DNA of 35,953 bases, taken from NCBI RefSeq assembly GCF_000231055.2, contig NZ_CM001466.1:4950-40902 (forward strand), in the 5' to 3' direction. Positions 1 through 7,687 of the stretch are shown piece by piece. The stretch's first letter is position 1. Each line of letters starts with the position of its first letter. Made by a program: the position numbers and the translations under genes. The notes under the pieces are model-generated. The model was not told where the DNA came from. It did no database searches and saw only the letters and a list, made by a program, of their open reading frames with translations. Source of the stretch: Saccharomonospora azurea NA-128. Lineage in GTDB: Bacteria; Actinomycetota; Actinomycetes; Mycobacteriales; Pseudonocardiaceae.

Positions 1-1683
1 GAGCGGCCCCCGCGGCGTGCGGCGCCGGATCCCGACCGTCCTCCGCGGCGCGCGCTGCCGGATCCCGACCGCGCACCGCGCCATGCGACGGGCGAACACG
101 AAGTTCCGCCGCGTCACCGACGCGAGCACGGGGACCTGCTCGACGACAGGCCGATGACGCCTCCACCACCGGCGCCACCGGCGGCACAGCCGCCGCCTCC
201 GCCGCAGGCCGCACGGGCCCAGGGCAGGCCGCCGATGCGTCGACGCAGGCCGTCGCCCAACGACGGTGTCCCGCCGGACGACAATCCGACTCAGATCTTC
301 GAGCTCGAGGAGCCCTACGACGATCTCTACGACGAGGAGATCGAGGGCGACTACGGCGATGACGACGATTACGGCTACGACGAGTACGACGGCTACGACG
401 ACGAGGCCGGTGACGGCGAGCGGGACGACGCCGCCCGCCGCGACCGCGACCGTGGTGGTCTCGACGAGGAGTTCGACGAGGACGGCTTCGCCTCCGACGA
501 CGACCGCGCGGAACCGGCATACCTCCCGGACGAGCGGGACGACGAGGAGGACGACACCCGGCGCGGAGGCCGCGGGCGGCGGATGCTGAAGTGGCTCGCC
601 GCGCTCCTTCTGCTGGCGGTGCTGGGCGCGGGTGCGTTTTTCGGCGCGCGGGAGCTTCTGGGCTTCGGCTACGAGGATTACGAGGGCTCCGGTGAGCAAG
701 ACGTGCTCCTCCACGTGGAGCAGGGTGACGTCACCGGCGCCATCGCAGCCAAACTCGCCGAGCTCGACGTGGTGGCCAGCGCGGAGGCGTTCGTCAAGGC
801 CGGCGAGGACGACAAGCGCGTCCTCGGTATCCAGCCGGGCTACTACCAGGTCAAGACCAAGATGTCGGGCGAGGCCGCCGTGCAGGCGCTCGTCGACGAG
901 AAGTCGAGGGTCGGTCACGTCCAGATCAGGGCGGGCACCAAGCTCTTCGACGTCACGCAGCCCGACGACTCGGTGACGCCCGGTATCTTCACGCTGCTGG
1001 AGCAGGCGTCGTGTGTGCGGCTCAACGGCGAGGAGAAGTGCGTGTCGGCGGACGAACTGCGCGAGACCGCCGACACCGAGGACCTCGGCGAGCTCGGCGT
1101 GCCGGAGTGGGCGGTCGAGAAGGCGGAGCAGGCTCCGAAGGGCCGCAAACTCGAAGGTCTCATCGCCCCGGGCGTCTACGACGTGAAGCCCGGCGGCGAG
1201 GCCAAGGACCTGTTGTCGCAGGTGCTCACGGCCTCGGCGACGCGGATGGAGGCGGCGGGCCTGCCGGACAGCGCGGAGGCCTACGATCCGTACGAGACGC
1301 TGGTCATTGCCTCGATCATCGAGCTGGAGAGCGTCAAGACCGACTTCGAGAAGGTGTCGAGCGTCATCCACAACCGGCTCGAGATCGACATGCCGTTGCA
1401 GATGGACTCCACGGTGAACTACCCCTTGAAACGGCCGACCTTGACCACCAAGAGCAAGGAGCGGGACAAGACCACGCCGTGGAACACCTACGCGATGACC
1501 GGGCTGCCCGAGACACCCATCGGGTCACCGAGTCTGGAGGCCATCGAGGCGGCGTTGAAGCCGGCGGACACCGACTACGTGTACTTCGTGAAGTGCGAGG
1601 AGAACGGCCTGTCGTGCTTCAACGTGGACTACCAGGAGCACACGGCCGCCCGGGACGACGCGAGGGAACGTGGTGTCTACTGA
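1..1683 (+). CDS. mltG: Endolytic murein transglycosylase MltG (5' end outside window)
   Basis: MltG is a membrane-anchored enzyme that cleaves nascent peptidoglycan glycan strands, and it carries the YceG-like fold. The reading frame is open from base 1, so the true start is probably upstream; the first in-window ATG is at 154. Counting from that ATG: a Pro/Arg-rich then very acidic cytoplasmic region (residues about 45-135), one membrane segment (about 145-165), then the extracellular domain. The motif ASIIELES carries the expected catalytic Glu (residue 390), followed by NRLEIDMPLQMDSTV and NTYAMTGLPETPIGSPS, typical of the family. Bases 4-69 encode two adjacent 11-residue repeats (RPPRRAAPDPD and RPPRRALPDPD). 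The 3' end overlaps aroE by 14 nt, as in many actinobacteria. Family assignment is firm; the start is unknown. Confidence 0.93.
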   Translation, partial: ERPPRRAAPDPDRPPRRALPDPDRAPRHATGEHEVPPRHRREHGDLLDDRPMTPPPPAPPAAQPPPPPQAARAQGRPPMRRRRPSPNDGVPPDDNPTQIFELEEPYDDLYDEEIEGDYGDDDDYGYDEYDGYDDEAGDGERDDAARRDRDRGGLDEEFDEDGFASDDDRAEPAYLPDERDDEEDDTRRGGRGRRMLKWLAALLLLAVLGAGAFFGARELLGFGYEDYEGSGEQDVLLHVEQGDVTGAIAAKLAELDVVASAEAFVKAGEDDKRVLGIQPGYYQVKTKMSGEAAVQALVDEKSRVGHVQIRAGTKLFDVTQPDDSVTPGIFTLLEQASCVRLNGEEKCVSADELRETADTEDLGELGVPEWAVEKAEQAPKGRKLEGLIAPGVYDVKPGGEAKDLLSQVLTASATRMEAAGLPDSAEAYDPYETLVIASIIELESVKTDFEKVSSVIHNRLEIDMPLQMDSTVNYPLKRPTLTTKSKERDKTTPWNTYAMTGLPETPIGSPSLEAIEAALKPADTDYVYFVKCEENGLSCFNVDYQEHTAARDDARERGVY

Positions 1684-2554
1684 GGCGCAGAGGTCCACTG
1701 TGGGCGGTCGTCGGGCGGGTGTCCTCGGTTCGCCGGTGCGGCACTCGCTCTCGCCGGTGCTGCACAACGCCGCGTACGCCGCACTCGGTCTCGACGACTG
1801 GAGCTACGACACGCACGAGGTCGACGAGGAGTCGTTGCCGGCATTCGTGCAGGCGCTCGGTGCCGAGTGGGTGGGGCTGTCGGTGACCATGCCCGGCAAG
1901 CGCGCGGCGTTGGCGGTGGCCGAGTCGGCGACACCGCGCGCGGTGGCCGTGGGAGCGGCGAACACGTTGGCGCGGCTTCCCTCGGGCGGGTGGAAGGCCG
2001 ACTGCACCGATGTGGACGGTGTGGCGGGCGCGTTGCGTGCCGCGGGAGGATTCCGGGGCGGAGCCGGGCGTCCCGCGGCGATCCTGGGTGCCGGCGGCAC
2101 GGCGGCGGCCGCCGTGGCGGCTCTCGAATCGCTCGGGCTCACGGAGGTCCGGCTCGTGGTGCGCGAGCCGGCTCGCGCCCAGGCCACGGTGGAGGCCGCG
2201 CGGCGCGTGGGAATCGACGTCGTCGTGCTGCGGTGGGCGGACACGGACTTCGCGGCACTCGCCGCGGAGGTGGAGGTGCTCGTCAACACCGTGCCGCCGG
2301 AGGCGGTGGCGCCGCACGCCGCCACCCTGGCCGCCGTGCCCTCCGTCCTCGACGTGATCTACCACCCGTGGCCGACGCCGCTGGCCGAGGCCGTGGCCGC
2401 GCGGGGCGGCCGGGTGGCGACCGGGCTGGACATGCTGCTGCACCAGGCCTTCGGGCAGGTCGAGCAGTTCACCGGACGTCCCGCTCCCCGCACGGTGATG
2501 CGGGACGCGCTCCGCGACGCGACCGAGCACGTCCTCCCGCTGCCACTGGACTGA
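1670..2554 (+). CDS. aroE: Shikimate dehydrogenase
   Basis: AroE reduces 3-dehydroshikimate to shikimate with NADPH in the cytoplasmic shikimate pathway. The product is 294 aa, a normal length. The shikimate site GSPVRHSLSPVLHN is at residues 20-33. The catalytic Lys is K77 in SVTMPGK, with N98 in AANTL and D114 in DCTDVDG, where the family usually has NTD. The NADP-binding glycine loop is GAGGTAAAA (140-148). The start is GTG at 1670 inside the end of mltG; the next codon, 1673, is also GTG and cannot be excluded. The overlap implies translational coupling with mltG. The remaining aro genes begin only at 12103, so the pathway cluster is split. Confidence 0.95.
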   Translation: MVSTEAQRSTVGGRRAGVLGSPVRHSLSPVLHNAAYAALGLDDWSYDTHEVDEESLPAFVQALGAEWVGLSVTMPGKRAALAVAESATPRAVAVGAANTLARLPSGGWKADCTDVDGVAGALRAAGGFRGGAGRPAAILGAGGTAAAAVAALESLGLTEVRLVVREPARAQATVEAARRVGIDVVVLRWADTDFAALAAEVEVLVNTVPPEAVAPHAATLAAVPSVLDVIYHPWPTPLAEAVAARGGRVATGLDMLLHQAFGQVEQFTGRPAPRTVMRDALRDATEHVLPLPLD

Positions 2555-2634
2555 ACCGATCACCTCGGGTCCGGGACTCCTGCTGTTCACCCGCAGCCGA
2601 TAGGGTGCCCGCAGCGAGTGGCCCTGGAGGTGCG

Positions 2635-3822
2635 ATGCGAGGGAAGGTCGCGGTACTGGCAGCCGCGTTGGTGCTGTCGGGAACCGCCGGAGTGGCGTCG
2701 GCGACGCCGGACGTCCGGGAACCGGTCCGTGTCGCTACGTTCAACGCCTCGCTCAACCGCGCCGCCGAGGGCGAGTTGCTGGCCGATCTGTCCACAGGCG
2801 ACGACGAGCAGGCCAGGGCCGTCGCCGAGGTGATCCAGCGCAGCAGGCCGGACGTGCTGCTGGTCAACGAGTTCGACTACGTGGAGGGCGGCGCGGCTGC
2901 CGACGCGTTCCGGCGGAACTACCTGGACGTCCCGCAGAACGGGGCTCGGCCCGTCCACTACCCGTACGCTTACACGGCGCCGGTCAACACGGGTGTGCCG
3001 ACCGGACACGACCTCAACCGCGACGGCACGGTCGACGGCCCCGACGACGCCCACGGGTTCGGGCACTTCCCCGGCCAGTACGGGATGCTCGTCCTGTCGC
3101 GCTATCCGATCGACACCGAGCAGGTCCGGACGTTCCAGACGTTCCGCTGGAAGGACATGCCCGGCGCGCTGCTGCCGGACGACCCGGAGACGCCCGAGCC
3201 GGGTGACTGGTACTCGGCGGAGGTGCTCCGGACACTACGGCTGTCGTCGAAGTCGCACTGGGACGTGCCCGTCCAAGTGGGTCGGCGCACCGTCCACGTG
3301 CTGGCGGCGCACCCGACGCCGCCCTCGTTCGACGGGCCGGAGGATCGCAACGGCACACGTAACCACGACGAGATCCGGTTCTGGGCCGACTACGTCACGC
3401 CCGGCAAGGGGCGCTACATCTACGACGACGACGGTCGCCGGGGCGGGCTGCCCGCGGGGGAGCGTTTCGTCGTCGTGGGCGACTACAACGCCGACCCGTT
3501 CGACGGGGACAGCACCGACGACGCCGCGCGCACGCTGCTCGACGCCCCGCGGGTCCACGACACCCGGCCCGCCAGCGCGGGCGCCGTGGCTGCGAGCCTG
3601 CTGCAGGGCGGCGCCAACGGAGACCACCGCGGTCCCGCCCGGCTCGACACGGCGGACTTCTCCGACGACCAGCCGGGCAATCTCCGCGTCGACTACGTGC
3701 TGCCCTCGCGAGGTATGCGGGTGACCGGTGACGGGGTCTTCTGGCCGGTGCCGGGCAGCCGGCTCGACCACCTCAACGCCGCGTCCGACCACCACCTGGT
3801 GTGGGTGGACGTCCGACCCTGA
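2635..3822 (+). CDS. Secreted endonuclease/exonuclease/phosphatase-family protein
   Basis: A 395-aa exported protein of the EEP (DNase I/exonuclease III-like) metal-dependent phosphodiesterase superfamily. The substrate could be nucleic acid, phosphoester or lipid headgroup and cannot be told from sequence. A signal peptide covers residues 1-23 (hydrophobic core AVLAAALVLSG, cleavage near ASA-TP). Superfamily motifs are VATFNASL (N37), LLVNEFDY (E79), HVLAAHP (H226), VVVGDYNADPF (D283, N285) and a C-terminal SDHH. Residues 126-137 (DLNRDGTVDGPD) look like an EF-hand/dockerin-type calcium loop inserted in the fold. The ATG at 2635 follows GGAGG at 2626-2630. A -10-like TAGGGT lies at 2601-2606, so the gene may have its own promoter although it follows aroE by 80 nt. 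Confidence 0.85.
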   Translation: MRGKVAVLAAALVLSGTAGVASATPDVREPVRVATFNASLNRAAEGELLADLSTGDDEQARAVAEVIQRSRPDVLLVNEFDYVEGGAAADAFRRNYLDVPQNGARPVHYPYAYTAPVNTGVPTGHDLNRDGTVDGPDDAHGFGHFPGQYGMLVLSRYPIDTEQVRTFQTFRWKDMPGALLPDDPETPEPGDWYSAEVLRTLRLSSKSHWDVPVQVGRRTVHVLAAHPTPPSFDGPEDRNGTRNHDEIRFWADYVTPGKGRYIYDDDGRRGGLPAGERFVVVGDYNADPFDGDSTDDAARTLLDAPRVHDTRPASAGAVAASLLQGGANGDHRGPARLDTADFSDDQPGNLRVDYVLPSRGMRVTGDGVFWPVPGSRLDHLNAASDHHLVWVDVRP

Positions 3823-3858
3823 CGTCGGGCCCGGCCGATCCCCGCCGCCTCCGCGGGT

Positions 3859-3864
3859 TAGCGT
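3859..3864 (+). promoter_or_regulatory. Candidate -10 hexamer for a leaderless transcript
   Basis: TAGCGT fits the actinobacterial -10 pattern TANNNT. It ends 6 nt before the ATG at 3871, and no clear Shine-Dalgarno sits in a workable position. This spacing would place the transcription start at or next to the start codon. No convincing -35 was seen. Confidence 0.4.
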
Positions 3865-3870
3865 GAGGGC

Positions 3871-4815
3871 ATGCGGATCGCGATCCTCGACGACTATCAG
3901 AACGTCGCGTTGACCCTGGCCGACTGGGACTCCCTCGACGCCGAGGTCCGGGTGTTCACCGAACACATCGCCGACCAGGACGAACTGGTTCGCGCGCTGG
4001 CGGGTTTCGACGTCGTCGTGGCGATGCGGGAGCGCACACCGTTTCCCGCCGCCCTGCTGTCGAGGCTTCCCGACCTGCGGCTGCTCGTCACCACGGGGCA
4101 GCGCAACGCGTCCATCGACGTCGAGGCCGCGCGCAGGCAGGGGATCGTCGTCTGCGGCACCGGCTACCTGCCGCATCCGACCGTCGAACTGACGTGGGCG
4201 CTGATCCTCGCCGCCGCCCGGCACCTGCCCACCGAAGTGCAGGCGATGCGCGAGGGAGGCTGGCAGACCACGCTCGGCACCGGCTTGCGAGGCCGCACGC
4301 TGGGCTTGCTCGGTCTCGGCAGGTTGGGGTCGCAGGTCGCCCGGGTCGGGCAGGCCTTCGGCATGCGCACGATCGCGTGGAGCCAGAACCTGACCGCCGA
4401 CCGCGCCGCCGAACACGACGTCACGGCCGTCTCGAAGAACGAGCTGTTCGCGAGCTCCGACGTCCTGTCCGTGCATCTCGTGCTCAGCAAGCGCACGCGG
4501 GGACTGGTCGGCGCGAAGGAACTCGCGGCGATGAAGTCCACCGCGCTGCTGGTGAACACCTCGCGGGCGCCGATCGTCGACACCGACGCCCTGCTGGAGG
4601 CGCTGCGGCAGGACACGATCGGCGGCGCCGCCCTGGACGTCTACGACGTCGAGCCGCTGCCTGCCGACCATCCCCTTCGCTCGATGCCGAACGTGGTGCT
4701 CACCCCGCACATCGGCTTCGTGACCCGCGAAACCTACGAGGTGTTCTACCGGGACGCCGTCGAGGACATCGCCGCGTTCCGACGCGGTGAACCGGTACGG
4801 GTGCTGGCGGGCTGA
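3871..4815 (+). CDS. D-2-hydroxyacid dehydrogenase family protein
   Basis: A 314-aa NAD-dependent dehydrogenase of the D-isomer-specific 2-hydroxyacid family (phosphoglycerate dehydrogenase/formate dehydrogenase-like). The Rossmann motif GLGRLG is at residues 148-153. The catalytic trio is R232 (NTSRAP), E261 (DVYDVEPLP) and H280 (TPHIGF). There is no C-terminal ACT or regulatory domain, so it is unlikely to be the main serine-pathway SerA. The substrate is unknown. It appears to be a single-gene unit, with a candidate -10 6 nt before the ATG and a convergent neighbour whose stop lies only 6 nt away. Confidence 0.87.
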   Translation: MRIAILDDYQNVALTLADWDSLDAEVRVFTEHIADQDELVRALAGFDVVVAMRERTPFPAALLSRLPDLRLLVTTGQRNASIDVEAARRQGIVVCGTGYLPHPTVELTWALILAAARHLPTEVQAMREGGWQTTLGTGLRGRTLGLLGLGRLGSQVARVGQAFGMRTIAWSQNLTADRAAEHDVTAVSKNELFASSDVLSVHLVLSKRTRGLVGAKELAAMKSTALLVNTSRAPIVDTDALLEALRQDTIGGAALDVYDVEPLPADHPLRSMPNVVLTPHIGFVTRETYEVFYRDAVEDIAAFRRGEPVRVLAG

Positions 4816-4821
4816 CCGGGC

Positions 4822-5634
4822 TCAGTCGAGCTCGGCGAGGACGGCGTCGGCGAACTCGGGCCACACCTCGGCCGCCCACGGGCCGAACGGGCGGTCGGTG
4901 AGTGCGACACAGGCCACGCCGGCGTCGGGGTCGACCCAGAGGAACGTTCCGGCCTGTCCGAAGTGCCCGAAGGTCTTCGGTGAGTTGCGCCGACCGGTCC
5001 AGTGCGGGCTCTTGCCGGCGCGCAGCTCGAAACCGAGGCCCCAGTCGTTGGGCTTCTGGTGGCCGAACCCGGGCAGCACGCCGTTGAGCCCGGGGAAGGC
5101 GACCTGGGTCGCCATGTCGAGAGTGGACCGGTCGACGAGGCTCGGCGTCTGCAGTTCGGTGGCGAACCGGACGAGATCGTCGACCGACGATTCCGCGCCC
5201 GCGCCGGGGGAGCCCTTCAACACGGTGTCGCGCATTCCCAGCGGCTGGAACAGCGCCTCGTCCTGGTAGGTCTCGAACGCGATGCCGGTACGGTCGGTGA
5301 GCGCGTCGGCGAGCTGCTCGTACCCGGCACTGGAGTACAGGCGGCGCTGCCCGGGAGGGGCGAGCACCTTGTGTTCGTTGAACCCGAGCCCCGCCGTGTG
5401 GGCCAGCAGGTGGCGGATCGTGGACCCTTCCGGCCCCGCGGGCTCGTCGAGCTCCACGGCACCCTCCTCGATGGCGATGAGGGTGGTGTAGGCGGTGAAG
5501 AGCTTGGTCACCGACGCGAGAGCGAAAATGCGCGCGGTGTCGCCGTGGGTGCCGAGCAGGGTCCCGTCGGACCGGACGACTGCCACGGCCGCGTTGTCGA
5601 CGGGCCACTGCTCGATCAACCGCACGCTGTCCAT
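4822..5634 (-). CDS. Serine hydrolase, beta-lactamase/penicillin-binding-protein fold
   Basis: A 270-aa member of the class C beta-lactamase/DD-peptidase-like serine hydrolase family. The nucleophile motif SVTK is at residues 41-44. The Tyr motif reads YSSAGY (Y100) in place of the usual YxN, and the third motif is HFGQAGT (H224-F-G). No signal peptide or membrane segment is visible, so a cytoplasmic esterase or peptidase role is more likely than antibiotic resistance. It converges with the preceding dehydrogenase. The ATG has no Shine-Dalgarno but has TAGAGT 6 nt upstream, suggesting a leaderless message. The substrate cannot be assigned. Confidence 0.83.
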   Translation of the reverse strand: MDSVRLIEQWPVDNAAVAVVRSDGTLLGTHGDTARIFALASVTKLFTAYTTLIAIEEGAVELDEPAGPEGSTIRHLLAHTAGLGFNEHKVLAPPGQRRLYSSAGYEQLADALTDRTGIAFETYQDEALFQPLGMRDTVLKGSPGAGAESSVDDLVRFATELQTPSLVDRSTLDMATQVAFPGLNGVLPGFGHQKPNDWGLGFELRAGKSPHWTGRRNSPKTFGHFGQAGTFLWVDPDAGVACVALTDRPFGPWAAEVWPEFADAVLAELD

Positions 5635-5640
5635 GGCACC

Positions 5641-5646
5641 ACTCTA
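5641..5646 (-). promoter_or_regulatory. Candidate -10 hexamer for leaderless serine hydrolase gene
   Basis: On the minus strand this reads TAGAGT (TANNNT), separated by GGTGCC (6 nt) from the ATG at 5634. The arrangement is the same as that before the genes starting at 3871 and 17553. Confidence 0.4.
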
Positions 5647-5703
5647 ACGGGGACGTTCGCGCGCACCCGCGGACCCGCGTGCGCTGGAGACGGGCCCGGC
5701 ACG

Positions 5704-6348
5704 TCACGCGGCCAGGTGCTGGGTGAACCACGTCCCGGCCAGGTCGGCGACCTGTTCCAACGCGCCGGGCTCCTCGAAGAGGTGGCCCGCCCCCGGCACG
5801 ACCTCCAGTCGATGCGGTCCGGTCAGGCGGTGCGCGGCCTGCTGGTTGAGTCGCAGCACCTGCGTGTCGGCACCACCGACGATCAGCAGGGTGGGTGCGT
5901 CGACGTCGCCGAGCGCGTGACCGGCGAGGTCGGGCCGTCCGCCGCGCGACACGACCGCGCGGACGAGCTCCGGCCTGCGGGAGGCTGCGACCAGTGCCGC
6001 CGCCGCGCCGGTACTGGCCCCGAACAGTCCGATCGGCAGCGCACGGGTCGTGGCGTCGGCACTCAACCGGTCCACGGCCGTCACGAGGCGGTCGGCGAGC
6101 AGCCCGATGTCGAACCGGAGGGATCCGGTGGCGGCGTCGTGGCGCGCCTCGTCCTCGGAGAGCAGGTCGAAGAGCAGCGTGGCCAGGCGGCGGTCCTGGA
6201 AGCTGCGAGCCACCGCGACGTTGCGCGGGCTCCGGCGAGAACTGCCGGAGCCGTGGGCGAAGGCCACCACACCGATCGCGTCGGCGGGCGCGGTGAGGTC
6301 GCCCGACAGGGCCGTCGCGCCGGTCGCCACACCGAACGGGACCGTCAT
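5704..6348 (-). CDS. Alpha/beta hydrolase (dienelactone-hydrolase-like)
   Basis: A 214-aa alpha/beta hydrolase. The nucleophile elbow GLFGASTGA gives S112, LIVGGADTQV gives D161, and GAGHLFEEP gives H189, a complete Ser-Asp-His triad. AFAHGSGSS (29-37) fits the oxyanion region. The ATG at 6348 overlaps the stop of the upstream phosphoribosyltransferase (ATGA), so the two are translationally coupled. From general knowledge, a phosphoribosyltransferase domain and a hydrolase of this type are adjacent or fused in several bacteria, which suggests a shared but unassigned function. A cytoplasmic location is expected, as no signal was seen. Confidence 0.85.
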   Translation of the reverse strand: MTVPFGVATGATALSGDLTAPADAIGVVAFAHGSGSSRRSPRNVAVARSFQDRRLATLLFDLLSEDEARHDAATGSLRFDIGLLADRLVTAVDRLSADATTRALPIGLFGASTGAAAALVAASRRPELVRAVVSRGGRPDLAGHALGDVDAPTLLIVGGADTQVLRLNQQAAHRLTGPHRLEVVPGAGHLFEEPGALEQVADLAGTWFTQHLAA

Positions 6349-7046
6349 CCAGCACCCCGGGAGTACTCGTCGAGCAGCGCGACCACCTCGTCGTCGCTGG
6401 TCTGGGAGAAGTCGCCGTACCACTGGCCGACCGCCTGGAAGTGCGGCGGTTCCGACACGCACAACACCAGGTCGGCCTCGTCGCGGAGCGCGGAGGCCGC
6501 CTGCGGCGCACACACGGGGGAGGCGAACGCGAGTCTGCGCGGCCCTTCCCGCCGCAGCGCGCGGAGGGCGGCCGTGGCCGTCACGCCCGTGGCCAAGCCG
6601 TCGTCGATCACGATGACGTCCCGGCCCTCCAACCGTTCGGGCTCGCGCCCACCCTGGTAGACGTCGAGGCGGCGCAGCACCTCCTTGCGTTCGCGGGCGG
6701 CCGCGGCGTCGAGATCGGCTCCGTTCATGCCGAGGATGCGAACGCTCTGGTCGTCCACGACCACGGGGCCGTGGGCGGTCACCGCACCGATGCCGAACTC
6801 GGGTCGCCCGGGCGCACCGATCTTGCGGGCGACGAACACGTCCAGCGGCGCGCCGAGCTCCGCGGCGACCTCGGCGGCGACCGGCACCCCTCCTCGGGCG
6901 AGTCCCAGCACGACGGGGTCGACCCAGTCGTGCTCCCGCAACGCCGCGGCGAGAGCCCGGCCGGCCGCGCTGCGATCGGCGTACACGCGTGCGGCCGTGG
7001 TCCCGGTCGGCCGTGCCGTCGACGGCCCCTGGCGCCGGTGCCTCAC
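6345..7046 (-). CDS. Phosphoribosyltransferase-domain protein
   Basis: A 233-aa type I phosphoribosyltransferase-fold protein. The PRPP-binding loop is at residues 143-157 (DVIVIDDGLATGVTA), with an upstream GLARGGVPVAAEVA that often follows the first strand. A base substrate is not predictable; it does not resemble PyrE, Hpt or Apt closely. The GTG at 7046 overlaps the stop of the upstream membrane protein (GTGA), and its stop overlaps the hydrolase start (ATGA). The three genes therefore form a tightly coupled unit. An ATG-free start agrees with its neighbours; a shorter start inside the first 20 residues is possible. Confidence 0.83.
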   Translation of the reverse strand: MRHRRQGPSTARPTGTTAARVYADRSAAGRALAAALREHDWVDPVVLGLARGGVPVAAEVAAELGAPLDVFVARKIGAPGRPEFGIGAVTAHGPVVVDDQSVRILGMNGADLDAAAARERKEVLRRLDVYQGGREPERLEGRDVIVIDDGLATGVTATAALRALRREGPRRLAFASPVCAPQAASALRDEADLVLCVSEPPHFQAVGQWYGDFSQTSDDEVVALLDEYSRGAG

Positions 7047-7336
7047 CCCGGTTCACCCCGCCGCTTGCGGTGGATGACCCAGCCGAGGTCGATGAGGCTG
7101 CCGAACGCGATGAGACCCAACACGATCGTGCCCCACCAGGCGTCGTTGTACGCGAACAGGATCGCGCCGCCGACCGAGAGCACCACGGCCAGGGACGCGA
7201 GCACGATGCGCAGGGTCAGCGCGCTGTACGCCGGTGCCGCGCCGCCGAATCCGGCGGTCGGATCGTGGTAGTCGGGAAGGCCCCGCTCGTACTCCTCCCG
7301 GCTGCGGGGTTGGTGGCGGTGTGCTCGTGCCTGCAT
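7043..7336 (-). CDS. Small two-TM membrane protein
   Basis: A 97-aa protein I do not recognise with certainty; it loosely resembles small actinobacterial membrane proteins of the DUF6343 type. A charged N-terminus (ARAHRHQPRSREEYERG) precedes two hydrophobic helices, about residues 45-67 (LTLRIVLASLAVVLSV) and 70-90 (WWGTIVLGLIAFGSLIDLG), then a basic tail RKRRGEPG. I chose the ATG at 7336. Longer in-frame starts as far as 7411 exist but run through the terminator hairpin at 7369-7403. It is the first gene of the coupled unit with the phosphoribosyltransferase and hydrolase. Confidence 0.65.
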   Translation of the reverse strand: MQARAHRHQPRSREEYERGLPDYHDPTAGFGGAAPAYSALTLRIVLASLAVVLSVGGAILFAYNDAWWGTIVLGLIAFGSLIDLGWVIHRKRRGEPG

Positions 7337-7368
7337 ACGGATCGGGTACCCCGATCGGGCGGCACGCA

Positions 7369-7403
7369 CACGTGGCCCGGACCCCGCCGAGCCGGGCCAC
7401 GTG
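7369..7403 (-). terminator. Strong hairpin after ptsH
   Basis: A perfect 12-bp inverted repeat (CACGTGGCCCGG at 7369-7380, CCGGGCCACGTG at 7392-7403) with an 11-nt loop. It lies 13 nt beyond the HPr stop on the minus strand. There is no U-tract, which is common for actinobacterial terminators. It separates the PTS operon from the membrane protein-phosphoribosyltransferase-hydrolase operon. Confidence 0.65.
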
Positions 7404-7416
7404 CGTGACACGGTGG

Positions 7417-7683
7417 TCAGCCGTCGAGATCGCTCGCGATGAGCTCGGCGATCGCGTCGACGGCCGCCTCGGCGCCCTCACCGTCGGCGGCGACGACGAC
7501 CGTGTCACCGTGTGCCGCGCCGAGGGTCATCAGGTTGAGCACGCTCGAGGCCGCCACCGGAGTGCCGCCGTTCTTCGCGATGGTGACCGCCACCGGCTGT
7601 GCCGCCGCGGCCTTGGCGACCTGGGCGGCGGGCCTGGCGTGCAGCCCCACCTTGCTCGCCACCGTCACTGTGCGTTCGGGCAC
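7417..7683 (-). CDS. ptsH: Phosphocarrier protein HPr
   Basis: HPr relays phosphate from PEP-charged Enzyme I to the sugar-specific EIIA proteins. It is 88 aa, the standard length. The phosphorylation site is H15 in KVGLHARPAAQ; residue 46 is Ser (PVAASSVLNLMTL), the position of the regulatory site in Gram-positive HPr. Whether that Ser is used here is unknown. The GTG at 7683 lies 4 nt after the EIIC stop, with AGGGATG upstream as a weak Shine-Dalgarno, so it is cotranscribed with the GntR regulator and EIIC. It is followed by a strong hairpin. Enzyme I is not in the window. Confidence 0.95.
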   Translation of the reverse strand: MPERTVTVASKVGLHARPAAQVAKAAAAQPVAVTIAKNGGTPVAASSVLNLMTLGAAHGDTVVVAADGEGAEAAVDAIAELIASDLDG

Positions 7684-7687
7684 GTCG

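Noticed and set aside
154-1683. MltG starting at the ATG at 154
   Set aside because: The frame is open to base 1 with coding-like repeats, and no Shine-Dalgarno or -10 precedes the ATG at 154, so the real start is most likely upstream.
4822-5634. Beta-lactamase resistance gene
   Set aside because: No export signal, and the Tyr motif is YSS rather than YxN; a general serine hydrolase is the safer call.
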